DNA from: Marthasterias glacialis
Lineage: Eukaryota; Echinodermata; Asteroidea; Forcipulatida; Asteriidae
Direction of reading: 5' to 3'
DNA: 64,000 bases
Assembly: GCA_911728455.2 (NCBI GenBank)
Contig: OU452236.1
Location: 8,364,171 to 8,428,170, forward strand
Shown here: positions 54,832 to 64,000 of the stretch, piece by piece
Position numbering within the stretch: position 1 is the first letter of the stretch
How the letters are laid out: the number at the start of each line of letters is the position of its first letter
Translations under genes and position numbers: made by a program
The notes under the pieces: generated by a model
The model's database searches: none
What the model saw: only the letters and a program-made list of their open reading frames with translations
Told to the model about the DNA's origin: nothing

Positions 54832-55148
54832 CTTCAAGCAAACTTCAAACGTTGATTCTGATTGGTCGATCCATAGCAACAAGAGTGTGATATATTGCTT
54901 GGCTCATATCACACCCTGTTCTCCAATGCGCCGTTGTTACGCCCATCTTCAAAATTAATTATAAATTCACCGTAAATTCAAAAGCATCACGTTTGCTTGA
55001 AGATAAACTTGTTATCACACGCGTGCTCGTGGAATACGGAAAATATAGCACGTCTGCATCCCATATCCAACTGGGCCTGCGGCCTTGTAGGATATGGGAC
55101 GCAGAAGCGCTATATTTTTCCGTATTCCACTCGCACTTGTGTGATAAC
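54832..55148. repeat. Compound foldback: inverted-repeat module plus hairpin
   Basis: CTTCAAGCAAAC (54832-54843) pairs with GTTTGCTTGAAG (54991-55002). Then the hairpin GTTATCACACGCGTGCTCGT with CACTCGCACTTGTGTGATAAC spans 55011-55148 around a GGGCCTGCGGCC centre. TCTGATTGGTCG (CCAAT on the minus strand) lies just inside the outer arm. Confidence 0.85.
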
Positions 55149-55164
55149 TGATAGTATTTACATT

Positions 55165-55972
55165 TCTGTGTAGATTGTTCTTCTAAGAACTTGTCCTGCT
55201 ATTTATCTACATGTACTGCCACAGAGTAGATTGGGAAAATTTGTAGACTATGTAGTTCAGATAAGAACTTGTTCTGCTATTTATCTACTGCCACAGAGTA
55301 GATTGGGAATATTTGTAGACTACGTATTTCAGATAAGAACTTGTCCTGCTATTTATCTACTGCCACAGAGTAGATTGGGAAAATTTGTAGACTACGTAGT
55401 TCAGATAAGAACTTGTTCTGCTGTTTATCTACTGCCACAGAGTAGATTGGGAATATTTGTAGACTACGTAGTTCAGATAAGAACTTGTCCTGCTATTTAT
55501 CTACATGTACTGCCACAGAGTAGATTGGGAAAATTTGTAGACTATGTAGTTCAGATAAGAACTTGTCCTGCTATTTATCTACTGCCACAGAGTAGATTGG
55601 GAATATTTGTAGACTACGTATTTCAGATAAGAACTTGTCCTGCTATTTATCTACTGCCACAGAGTAGATTGGGAAAATTTGTAGACTACGTGTTTCAGAT
55701 AAGAACTTGTCCTGCTATTTATCTACATGTACTGCCACAGAGTAGATTGGGAAAATTTGTAGACTATGTAGTTCAGATAAGAACTTGTCCTGCTATTTAT
55801 CTACTGCCACAGAGTAGATTGGGGAAATTTGTAGACTACGCAATTCAGATAAGAACTTGTCCTGTTATTTATCTACTGCCACAGAGTAGATTGGGAAAAT
55901 TTGTAGACTACGTAGTTCAGATAAGAACTTGTCCTGTTATTTATCTACTGCCGCATCAGTCTACTGACGCAG
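55165..55972 (+). repeat. 72/78-bp tandem repeat, about eleven copies
   Basis: The monomer GTAGATTGGGAAAATTTGTA, GACTACGTAGTTCAGATAAG, AACTTGTCCTGCTATTTATC, TACTGCCACAGA is 72 bp. A variant has an extra 6 bp (TCTACATGTACTGCC). Because both lengths are multiples of three, one frame stays open for 248 codons; I do not regard that frame as a gene. Confidence 0.92.
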
Positions 55973-56333
55973 ACTAGAGCAGGCTAGTAAAAACGTTGAG
56001 ACCAATAACATCTCAGTGTTTCTTTAGTCATCAAATCACTGTTTGTAATTTGTAAAAATTATTTTTAAGGGCACAAAAGAGTTTTAAAAACTAAGCCTCT
56101 GCATAGCTTTTTGACATTAGTCAACATTATCTGCAAATACTTAGTGTTCAATCTCTTAAAAAAAACAATTTGTTTTCCATGTTACTTAGACAGTTGGGGC
56201 ACAAGCGTATTAACTGTTGTAAAATAATTTGTATAATTTGTTTACGTCATAAGTTTTCAAGGTCAGGTCTATAGTTATAAGCTATTATGAATTTTAATAA
56301 TTTTTGCATCGGAGATATTAAAAATTTTATGTG

Positions 56334-56533
56334 TTTTTTTTCCTATACACCAATGTGTGTTAAGCACTATATACTCAGTAGTCCTAATACTTGGTACTCT
56401 TCCGTGGGTTGCGAATCCCACCCGTGGTCGTGGGTTCGAATCCCACCTGAGAAATATGCCTGTGGTTGTTTTTCCCAGGACTCGGGGAAGTACTGAGTAT
56501 ACAGTGCTTAACACACATCAGTGTATGGGCAAA
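56334..56533. mobile_element. MITE with ACACCAATGTGTGTTAAGCA ends
   Basis: CCTATACACCAATGTGTG and TTAAGCACTATATACTCAGT are mirrored by ACTGAGTATACAGTGCTTAA and CACACATCAGTGTATGG. The interior carries GGGTTCGAATCCCACC, a B-box-like sequence. Confidence 0.8.
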
Positions 56534-56858
56534 AAAACACAAAAAATATCAATTTTGTTTGATAAAAGTAAAGTAAAATTTTGTATTTATTGAAATTATT
56601 TTAAAAGTAATTCAGGCAACTGCTTCTATATTTCACTTTTTCTGTCAGGTTTTTAAAGTTTCGTTGTTGTCTCAGGAATTGTGTTTCAAATTGAATTACG
56701 TGCTTTCAGTTCAAACAAATAACAATGTGTTTTTTATTCAGATAAACAATTTGGGGCCAAATTATAGGGTCAGTCTTTCGAGGACAAAAATGTGAAATGT
56801 TTATGAATGTATACTGTCAGCTTCATCGATCAGAGGGAAGTAAAATGGAATTCTGTGG
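56534..56858. other. Gene-free AT-rich stretch
   Basis: No recognisable feature. Confidence 0.35.
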
Positions 56859-57000
56859 CCAAAGATTATAGAGTGCCAAAGGCGCAAGATGGGGAACTGG
56901 GGCTTTATTGTTGGAATGTGAAATACGCATGGGCGCCATTTGGGCAAGTGAATGCTTTGTTTCTCACTGATAGCAATGGTCATTGTCTGCACTGATCGCC
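56859..57000. repeat. Partial CCAAAGATTATAGAG MITE, copy 3
   Basis: GGCCAAAGATTATAGAGTGC, GCGCAAGATGGGGAACTGGG and GGGCGCCATTTGGGCAAGTG match the left half of the family. The right end is missing. Confidence 0.7.
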
Positions 57001-57760
57001 ACTGATCTATTGTTTTATCAATAGAGTAACTTCAGATTGAATTTCGACAATTTGTTTTGGTCATAATTGCGTCTGTTCTTGTCTTTGTAAATTAAACACT
57101 GGGAAATTCATCATTCCTTACAATCAGTACTTAATTTGACAATATCTTACAGGCTTTTAAATTAATTATGAAGTTATAATGTAACCTAAGTGGTAGCGAT
57201 GTGCTGATAAATATACCCAACTGTAATTTGGTTTACCTGTACTTTTGTTTTTACCGCCCACCACTATTATTTTGTTAATTAAAGAATATATATTTTCTGT
57301 CTGTGAACAATTGTAAAAAATCAGAGTATATAGTAAATGTGAATAAAATTGAATCAAAATAAACATTTTGGTTGTTGAAATGTTACTGTTGTGTTTAGTA
57401 AATAGTATTCAAGAAATTTTATTTGTGGTAATTTACAGGAAACTTATTAAAAAGTAGTAATAAACATTTTTCCAAGAGCAGTTCAATTATTTGGAAAATG
57501 AAATAAGTTTCTAGTGGCTTTTTATTAGGTTGTTGCTATCCTTGTTTGTTTGTTTATTTTTGTTCTTTTTAATTGTTTTTATCATTCACTTGTGAAAATC
57601 GTGACAATATAATATTTTGTTTATTGTGGTGGTGGGGGAGGGAGGGGACTGTGCTTCCGCGAGTTGTGTGGTAGAGGTTGCAATGTCATTATTTTTAGAC
57701 TCTGAGAGAACTTCACTTCAGCCATAGAGGGCGGACTTCACAAGACTTTGAAGAACGATC
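57001..57760. promoter_or_regulatory. Upstream region of the coiled-coil gene
   Basis: The last 150 bp become less AT-rich. Between 57700 and 57760 the sequence is compatible with a short 5' untranslated region. No TATA box is evident at a convincing position, so the promoter assignment rests on location only. Confidence 0.35.
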
Positions 57761-57824
57761 ATGGCGGCGAACTTGAATCCACCGTCACATTTTTCGCAGC
57801 CGGTTGTCGGCAAGAAAACTAAAG
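57761..57824 (+). CDS. Coiled-coil gene, exon 1 with start codon
   Basis: GATCATGGCGGCG is a good Kozak context (A at -3, G at +4). Encodes MAANLNPPSHFSQPVVGKKT plus Lys. The donor is AAAG|GTCTGT at 57825, or alternatively TTAA|GTAAGA at 57843; both leave phase 1 and fit exon 2. Confidence 0.7.
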
Positions 57825-60800
57825 GTCTGTATCTTTGTTTAAGTAAGAAGTAGTTAAATGAATGTTATCACAATCCTTACATACTTTTTCTTGTAAATTA
57901 ATTGTAGTTTACATACCTGCTTAAACGGTGTGAACGCATGAACTTAGCCATCACCGAGATCAAGAAGTTCGAACCAAGGTAACTGGGCGCTGTATCCGAC
58001 TGCCATTTTCTGTGGGATATTTTTTAGATTTTTTAATGGATGATGAACTTTATTTCCCTCTTTCATTTTTCTCAAGGAATTGGTATGGTAGCTAAAACGT
58101 TAACTATTGACCATTAATTTCTCGGACCTGCTGGAATCATAAATAGAATACAGCTGGCGCAAAGATAAGCAACCAACAGGTTGACAGGGTCAAAACACAA
58201 AGAAAGCCAAGAGAAAGGTCATAGGTCAGGTATCCAGGATTACACAATAACCCTGCATAAAGCATTATTTCCAGTGCCATCTGTCCTCTTTGTGTGGTTG
58301 AAATGAAGCATTGCGCAGTGAGTGTGTGCACCGTGCATGCTTCGGAATGGACTGTCCAGACGACCTTCGTTCCGTTCTTCCGAATTTACACAAAAGTACA
58401 AAGTTCACGTCATTAGATTTCTAGCAGGGAAAACATTGGCATGTAAACGGCGTTAACTGGTTAAGGAAAGGCTACCGTACTGGTACTCAGTCTTACAAGA
58501 ACAAAGCATCAAGTGGTTTTAACTGCAGTGAAGGTACTTTCATCGCCATCTGTAAACAGGTGTATATGCCTTTATTTATCCTGCAGCATCTCATGGCTCC
58601 CAGCTACGACCCCCATCCTCTTTTGAGTTCAGGAAGACTTCACCAGATCCATGGCAGGCCTTGGCCCAAGCTAAAGGCAAAATCAATGAACTACAACAAG
58701 AGAATAAACAACTACGGTAAAATAATATCTCAAAGAGCTATGGTGCAATGACAAATAGATTCTTCCATATTTAAATAGGCTGCTTTGTTAAATACAAATT
58801 CATACACTTCCTACATGAAAGAAGAAGATTACCTTCACACAGCACAGGCCTTGAGTTACATGAAGGCCACGGAGAATGGTCTCTGTTGCCCTGGTCGTGG
58901 CCTTGCCCTGGTTCCCCTTCAAAAGTTTCCCATAGAATTAAAAAAAAAAATCCAACAGTGTTGCCCTTTGCAAATGAAAATTGGCCTTCCCTTAGAGATA
59001 AAATTCAAGGCCTGTTAATGAATTGAAAGTTAAGTTCCATCCACAAAACTACAACTTATTAGAGGGATTTTTTATTTATATGCAGGGGGTGAAGTGACCA
59101 GGGAGAAGTAGTGGGTGTTTCAACACCCCCCCACACACACACAAAAAATAAAGTGTTTTAAGTCTCAGTTGGCAAATAAAACACCAAATCAATTAAGGGA
59201 ACGAGGGCATGCAAACTATTAAAATCTGTTAGTTTTGCCAGTCAAAAAATCATTATTCTTTCTTTATGCACACAAATTTGCATTGAAACAAAGTTTGATG
59301 CTTTTAACATTATTGAATACAGCATTGTTCGGCGCTGGTAGCACCATTTTTGAAATAGTGGAGAATGTTGGTAGTCAGCAAACTGGCTTCCCTGCACCCC
59401 TGGTGAAGGAAATGCCAGTCGGCAAATTGGCTTGCATACACCCCCCGCCCCCTCAAAAAAAAAAATAATAAAAAAAAAAATTATATAAAAATAAAAAAAA
59501 ACAATGCCCTTGAGATGCTCCTGTTTACATGGTGTTACCACAAACCTTATTTCTAGATTGTTCTCTCACCATGCAAAGTTTTAAAATATAACACTCAAAT
59601 GGACTTTGCTAGACGCCAATGTTGTCAACGTACTACCTATTTTAAACGATTTTTTAAAACGTTTCCAACTATTTTTAGTAGCAGAACAAAACCACGTGAA
59701 GACTCCACCCCAGATGCCCGCCATTCGCAAGTGCATGTAAGTTACTAGATCTTTGCCAGATGCCAATGTTGTCAATGTACTACCTCTTTGAAAAGATTTT
59801 TTAAAACGTTTCCAACTATTTTTAGTAGCAGAACAAAACCACGTGAAGACTCCACCCCAGATGCTGTCTGGTACAGTGCCTTACTCAGTCTCCAGTGAAT
59901 TCTTAGTTTGAATTCTTCAGACTAAATCCAGTGCTGCTATGCCACATTGTTAGGGGCAAGCTTTTGTATTATTAAATAGGGGACGGCAAACACCCATACA
60001 CATTTTCTAATGATATGTATGCTATTGAACAGAGGATACCAGTCTTTGCTGATCTGGAAGTTGCTTTACAGCTGTTCAAAAGCTTGCGACAGTAGTGACA
60101 GTGTTTTTAGTTTGAGGAATTCAAATTGAGCATGCAATAGTGACCAGACTTATTCATATTTAATTTGCAAATTTGTACGTTAATAAGAACCATCAGAAGT
60201 TGCAATTACGAGGTTTTAAATTTGGACGTTAATATGATCCATCCAAAGTTGCAATATCGAGGTTTTAAATTTGTTCATTAATATGAACTACCCGAACTTA
60301 CAAATTTGTAGGAGGTTTTAAATTTGTACATGTTAATATGAAACATCTTGTAGCCCTGCAACGTTCAACCCAGAGTTATGGAAACTCCTCAACCCACCAT
60401 GTCGCCTCACCACTTCCATCACCTGGAGCACACTGCAGAAATTCTGAGCAAGCAGGCCAACGAGCTCGCTCAGGTTAAGTCAGAGGTCATGACCCTGAGG
60501 TCACAGAGAGAGTCCGAGGTCAGGGAGCTTGAGGAGAGACTAAGGAAGGCAGAAGTGAAGTACGTGACGGAGACTGCCTCCTTGGTGTCGAACAAGAAGC
60601 GCCAAGAAGAGGAGCATAGAATGCAGGTAAATGAGGCTCCCTCTAAATTCATTCCCTTACCCCCTAGTGTCTTTGTTGGGAGGCTCTCCTGAAGCCTCCA
60701 ATATCCTCCACTCTACTCAACACCAAAATGTTATTAATTTCTGGTGTTGAAACCAAGTATGCCTCAAAAGCCTTAATCACTGTAGCTCGGAAGCCTGAGG

Positions 60801-63407
60801 AAACCTGTAGATAAGGGTGCTTGCTATCTGAACCAGAAACACCGGGGTAAACCCCCTACTGTTCTGTGTTTTGTGTAATGCATGTAAAAGAATCCAGTAC
60901 TGCTAAAAGGGAAGGGGATTGCCCCTGTGTTTCTGGCATGGTTGGCTGCAGATTACACAATAACACTTTGTAAATCCTTACAAGGTGCAGTATAAATTGG
61001 TTTACCTCATTATTAAAAAATAGTTCTGTATGCCTGTCGTAAAAACTAAGAGTACTTTGTGGCACCTGTTGATAAAGCACATTTTGTATTGATCAGGTAG
61101 AGGGCCTAACACACCGTGTTCGACGCATTGCTAACACCATAACATTTTTTGTTGTTCCAGATGACTATGATGAAGACAAAGTATGAAGCGGAGGCTAGCG
61201 AGAGGCAAGACAAGATTGAGAGACTGAGGGAGGAACTAAGTAGAACACGGACACAGCTTGAGCAGGAGACTAGCCAGCTGAAAGAGAGATTGCAGATTAG
61301 TGAGGACGAGAGAGACAGAACAGCGGCTGATCTCAAGACTAGTAAGCTGTAAGTCTCACTGAAACAAGAGACTATCCAGACACAAATTTGATGCTCAGTT
61401 TTAATTAGTGAAAACAATTGGAAATAATTTGTCGTGATCATATCAGGCTTATTTCAATTGCAGCAATCAAAATAAGCGAAGATGATCTGTGAGGTCTTCA
61501 AGTGCTTTTTTCTGTACTCAGTATTTAAGATGGAAGATATTCTCTAGAGGATTGGAACTGGCATGAACTTTGAGCAAGTTCGATCAAGGACCATAGTTAA
61601 CAATAGTTTGACTAACTCTGATCAAACTCATACTAGTCAACGAGGGTTGGATTAGTCTAGTTGACTATTCACGACCAGCCTATCTAGGTTGGCGGCATAG
61701 CTGGTTACCAGTAGTCGTTTCATAAGCACAGTGTGCAGATAGAGGGGACCAGTTCTCAGGAAAGTGGTAACGTTGATTTTGCCATTTTCTTGTGGTCGTG
61801 TTGACATGACATGACTAGAGTCAATCGTATTTTAACTTCATTGCGCATGCACTACGTAGGTCACCAACCAACCACTAGTTAACCATTGATCCTTGATCGA
61901 ACTTGCCCCTTTATAATCAGTCAAATCTCCTTTTTTTTCTGAAACTACCACTCCTGTAATTTGCCAATCAGGTCAATGTAGTTGAAAGGTCAACGTCCTC
62001 TATCCTGTTGGTAAATCATTACGTCACACACGTGCGTATCTGCTGCACGCCCAAAATTGTCGCGGCTTTCGGTTCCCAAAGCTGGGGTACGTTACTGTGT
62101 TATTTTAAAACATTCATTCCTTCAGTCAAAGATATTTCTTATGAAAGAAACCGATATTTCTGATAAGACCTTGAGTCTTTGCAAGACACACGTGAAAGGC
62201 AAGTCCAGAAACTATGTTGTTTTTACGTAAATCATCAAAGACAAAAAGTTCACTGCGTTTACTATGGTCTTCTGGCAATCGATGGAGCCAGTTTGTGTGA
62301 AGTGGGCGTGACTTCAAGTGGAAGTACGTCACACTTACCAGCAGGATTAGGGCACAGAAGTCTCCAACACCCTTTAATTTTGTTTGTGATGTCACACAGG
62401 GAGAAGGACTCCACCATCGCATCATTGCAGAGTCAGCTAAGTCAACTCAGGACGTACATCGGAGACACTCAGAGCACCAGCCGGACCACGTCCCAATGGC
62501 AGATAGAGATTGATAAACAACGCAAGAAGGTCAAAGTACGCAGAGCCCGACTTCAAATTTAGCTTAGTACAGGAAAGTCATGCTTAGCAGAGCGCAAAGC
62601 ACTAAGATTCATCTCAAAGCCCCAGCTCAACATTGGTATGAGAAGAAAAAAATAAAATGTTCACAGATTTACATCTACCTTTTGTGGTATAAAGACAATG
62701 ATGATAAAACCTATTTCCTGAAATATTTCTGCCTGAAGTGTTATCGTTTTTAAATAATAAATGAAATAAGATCCAAAATTAGTTTTCGTCTCAGTGAGAT
62801 GAAAACTCTGCCTGTAGGCATGCGTACAAAAATGCTAAATGTAATTTTTACCGTTTTCTCACAAATGAAACAACGAAAAGAGCTGACATTTTCACAGTTT
62901 GGATCTATTACAAATATCTTGATTTATGCAAAGAATGGAAGCATTTACAGTCAGTTTACCAATGTTGAGCTGGGGCTTTAAGATGAGTTGTCAGTATTAC
63001 CATAGTGATTTGTATTGTGACATCACACTTTGGTTAGCAGTTAGAATTTATTTGCATTTATAAGCAATCTTAGCTCTTTGTGAAATCGAGCCCAGATGTC
63101 TTAACTGCTAGATTACCAAGCTTTCTCGTTGTCGAGAGGCAAGTTTGAATCCTTTAGTTAGCAGGAAATGTCGCAAACAGTTTAATTGATGTAATAATCA
63201 CATCAAAATATCATTCTAGGCATTTTCCAAAGGTAGTCATGAATTTCTGATTTTTCTTTGTCTTGCCGCTTGATTGTCTTAAATTTGGTCTCTTACTAGG
63301 ATCTTGAGAGGGATCTTGATAATCAGAGGTCTTCCGTTCAGCTGCTGAATGTCCGACTATCTTCAGCCACTGAAATCCTTGCCATACAGGAGTCTGAATT
63401 GTCAAGG
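57761..63407 (+). CDS. Coiled-coil protein gene, 5' part (unidentified)
   Basis: Seven exons join in frame: 57761-57824, 58587-58716, 59679-59736, 60354-60626, 61161-61348, 62400-62535 and 63300-63407, about 319 codons, continuing past the window. The N terminus is basic, Pro/Ser-rich and low in structure (SSFEFRKTSPDPWQALAQAK). From exon 2 on the protein is an almost continuous heptad-type helix rich in Glu, Gln, Lys, Arg and Leu (SQLKERLQISEDERDRTAAD). This style is common in centrosomal, ciliary and cytoskeletal coiled-coil proteins, but I cannot match it to a named gene. The small third exon may be optional: skipping it and using the internal acceptor AACCCAG at 60373 also keeps the frame. 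One exon region is the source of, or shares ancestry with, the 21-27 kb array. Confidence 0.75.
58260..58395. repeat. Dispersed repeat, inverted relative to 41400-41500
   Basis: CCATCTGTCCTCTTTGTGTG and GTTGAAATGAAGCATTGCGC are the reverse complement of the repeat at 41410-41465. Flanking CGACCTTCGTTCCGTTCTTC matches 44819-44845. Confidence 0.55.
58587..58716 (+). CDS. Coiled-coil gene, exon 2
   Basis: Acceptor TTTATTTATCCTGCAG, donor CTACG|GTAAAA. Enters in phase 1, exits in phase 2. Encodes SHGSQLRPPSSFEFRKTSPD and then AKGKINELQQENKQL, the start of the coiled coil. Confidence 0.8.
58740..59678. other. Intron 2 of the coiled-coil gene
   Basis: Repetitive text near 58830-59010 with short frames, and A-rich tracts near 59455-59500. 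No exon fits the phases. Confidence 0.4.
59610..59866 (+). repeat. Tandem duplication of about 145 bp around small exon 3
   Basis: TTTTTTAAAACGTTTCCAAC, TATTTTTAGTAGCAGAACAA and GACTCCACCCCAGATGC occur twice. The second copy is fused to CTGTCTGGTACAGTGCC, the array-unit intron. Confidence 0.8.
59679..59736 (+). CDS. Coiled-coil gene, small exon 3 (possibly optional)
   Basis: Acceptor CCAACTATTTTTAG, donor GTGCAT|GTAAGT. 58 bp, entering with one base after exon 2's CG and leaving phase 0, which is exactly what the next exon (from 60354) needs. Encodes SRTKPREDSTPDARHSQVH. A second copy of its 5' part (59822-59863), lacking the donor, follows 143 bp later. The 3' end of the array modules (ADAHHSQVH then CAT|GTAAGT) matches this exon's end. 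Confidence 0.6.
59867..60353 (+). repeat. Array-unit intron sequence inside the coiled-coil gene
   Basis: CCAGTCTTTGCTGATCTGGA, GTTAGGGGCAAGCTTTTGTA and repeated GAGGTTTTAAATTTG motifs match the 21-27 kb units over their whole length. Confidence 0.85.
60354..60626 (+). CDS. Coiled-coil gene, exon 4 (parent-type of the array module)
   Basis: Acceptor CATCTTGTAG, donor ATGCAG|GTAAAT, 91 codons, phase 0-0. The first 60 or so codons match the array modules. The rest (ERLRKAEVKYVTETASLVSN and on) is unique to this copy. An alternative acceptor AACCCAG at 60373 would suit direct joining to exon 2. Confidence 0.85.
60745..61035. mobile_element. Two SINE fragments, opposite orientations
   Basis: 60745-60862 is the minus-strand tail of family A (CCTCAAAAGCCTTAATCACT, GAAACACCGGGGTAAACCCC). 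60863-61035 is a plus-strand body (TGTAAAAGAATCCAGTACTG, CTTACAAGGTGCAGTATAAA). Confidence 0.65.
61161..61348 (+). CDS. Coiled-coil gene, exon 5
   Basis: Acceptor TTTGTTGTTCCAG, donor AAGCT|GTAAGT. Phase 0 in, phase 2 out. Encodes MTMMKTKYEAEASERQDKIE and SQLKERLQISEDERDRTAAD, strongly heptad-like. Confidence 0.88.
61573..61906. mobile_element. MITE with AGCAAGTTCGATCAAGGACC ends, copy 2
   Basis: Same terminal repeats and interior (CTGATCAAACTCATACTAGTC) as 49287-49574. Confidence 0.82.
62004..62346. mobile_element. MITE with CCTGTTGGTAAATCATTACG ends
   Basis: CCTGTTGGTAAATCATTACG and TCACACACGTGCG are mirrored by CGTCACACTTACCAGCAGGA. The interior GGAGCCAGTTTGTGTGAAGT is shared with 46025-46050. 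Confidence 0.75.
62400..62535 (+). CDS. Coiled-coil gene, exon 6
   Basis: Acceptor GATGTCACACAG, donor GTCAAA|GTACGC. Completes the Leu codon from exon 5. Encodes EKDSTIASLQSQLSQLRTYI and SQWQIEIDKQRKKVK; exits phase 0. Confidence 0.85.
62596..63093. mobile_element. CACAAAG MITE interrupted by a TTAA-type MITE
   Basis: GCAAAGCACTAAGATTCATC at the left, and AGATGAGTTGTCAGTATTAC through CTTTGTGAAATCGAGCCC at the right, make one copy of the 7297-7443 family. Confidence 0.8.
62616..62979. mobile_element. TTAA-flanked MITE with AGCCCCAGCTCAACATTGGT ends
   Basis: AGCCCCAGCTCAACATTGGT at the left is mirrored by ACCAATGTTGAGCTGGGGCT at the right. The right flank is TTAA and the left TCAA, at the palindromic ATCTTAAGAT site of the host repeat. 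A TTAA target is the hallmark of piggyBac-type insertion, so this may be a piggyBac-mobilised element. Confidence 0.8.
63300..63407 (+). CDS. Coiled-coil gene, exon 7
   Basis: Acceptor TCTCTTACTAG, donor TCAAGG|GTAAGG, 36 codons, phase 0-0. Encodes DLERDLDNQRSSVQLLNVRL and ATEILAIQESELSR. The gene continues beyond 64000. Confidence 0.85.
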
Positions 63408-64000
63408 GTAAGGAGAACTCAATGTTCACGTCGATGCAACAAGGTCTATATATGCGTATACATACAACTAGATTTTATATAGCGGCTGTCTACGGGTGTC
63501 TCAAAGCGTTTATTGTTGAAGGGTAGGGCGGGGAGGAGGACACAATTTTCCATCGCTCCCAGGTGCCCCATGAAAAAATCCAGATGCATATAGCTTTGCT
63601 TCTTGCAAATCCCCTCCACGTCTTTGTTTAGTCTTATCTACCTTTATGCGTATGTTAATTTATTTGTAGAATGTACCTCTGCTACTGATTGTTTGCATTG
63701 ATGTGGAAATAAAATGAATAAATGAATGAATTAAAGAATTGAAAAAAATGGCCCCTCGGCCCCTCCACTGAAAAAGCAATGCCCCCCACCCAGTGAAAAA
63801 ATCTTGGCCATGCTGCTGATAGCTCTGCATAAATTATGGCGTTTGGTGTGATAAAGCGCTTTATGAAAACTGCATTTTTATTTTTTTTATTTTATTAATT
63901 TTTGGTTTGATTCTTATACTTCCAGCATATACTTCAGTGTAAGGCATGAATATAGTGATTTTGATTTGTTTCTTGGCAATCTTCAGGCTGTCTTTTTTTT
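63408..64000. other. Intron 7 of the coiled-coil gene (to the window end)
   Basis: AT-rich sequence with AATGAATGAATT-type simple repeats. No further exon recognised. Confidence 0.45.

Noticed and set aside
55231..55977. 248-codon open frame as a repeat-protein gene
   Set aside because: It is produced by tandem copies of one short non-coding-looking monomer with multiple-of-three lengths, with no splice, start context or homology support.
50166..57760. Kinase exons completing a TNNI3K-like protein
   Set aside because: I found no glycine-loop, HRD or DFG context on the + strand. The stretch is filled by MITEs, satellite and tandem repeats.
58785..59018. Exon in intron 2 of the coiled-coil gene
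   Set aside because: The frame lies in repetitive text and has no acceptor/donor pair matching the flanking phases.
62179..62562. 127-codon frame as a separate gene
   Set aside because: Only its last part (from 62400) is an exon of the coiled-coil gene. The first part is a MITE read through.

Overview
The window looks like invertebrate, most likely deuterostome, nuclear DNA. Genes are split by GT-AG introns, intergenic DNA is AT-rich, and tRNA-headed SINEs, MITEs, foldbacks and minisatellites are very dense. I lean to an echinoderm, possibly a sea star, but this is inference from repeat style and gene content. There is no bacterial-style operon, rRNA or CRISPR array.

Three genes can be supported, all on the + strand. 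(1) The terminal coding exon of a DIPK1/FAM69-family protein (5342-6334). (2) An 11-exon ankyrin-repeat gene (41210-50165). It is clearly related to the ankyrin half of the cardiac kinase TNNI3K, but it stops just after the ankyrin domain and no kinase exons follow. (3) The 5' end of a coiled-coil gene (57761-63407 and beyond the window), with an ATG exon in a good Kozak context and consistent splice phases. I could not name this gene.

The most unusual region is 18.4-36.9 kb. A unit of about 1 kb, built from the third/fourth-exon region of the coiled-coil gene, is tandemly amplified. Eight copies of one exon-like module (seven in tandem, one more after a transposon) keep an open frame, a splice acceptor and a donor. 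Each is symmetric (phase 0-0) and 219-228 bp long, and every length difference is a multiple of three. The module looks like an unequal-crossover fusion of two neighbouring exons of the gene at 59.7-60.6 kb. Next to the array, a segment of about 4.9 kb carrying a nearly intact piggyBac-type transposase was duplicated (28.6-30.4 and 34.1-36.0 kb). Both transposases have Ser in place of the second catalytic Asp. Copy 1 also carries a 479-bp foldback insertion exactly at its stop codon.

The rest is mostly repeats. There are several MITE families with recognisable terminal inverted repeats, often nested in one another. There are large foldbacks (779-1311, 16763-17328, 38235-39067), and a compound family made of an inverted-repeat module beside a long hairpin (near 2.1, 30.4, 51.4 and 54.8 kb). 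A satellite of about 108 bp is shared by 6.4 and 53.6 kb, a 72/78-bp tandem repeat lies at 55.2-56.0 kb, and a 140-bp minisatellite carrying a tRNA B-box-like motif lies inside an intron of the ankyrin gene. Everything here was read by eye. No homology search was run, so family names rest on remembered motifs, and repeat boundaries may be off by a few bases.
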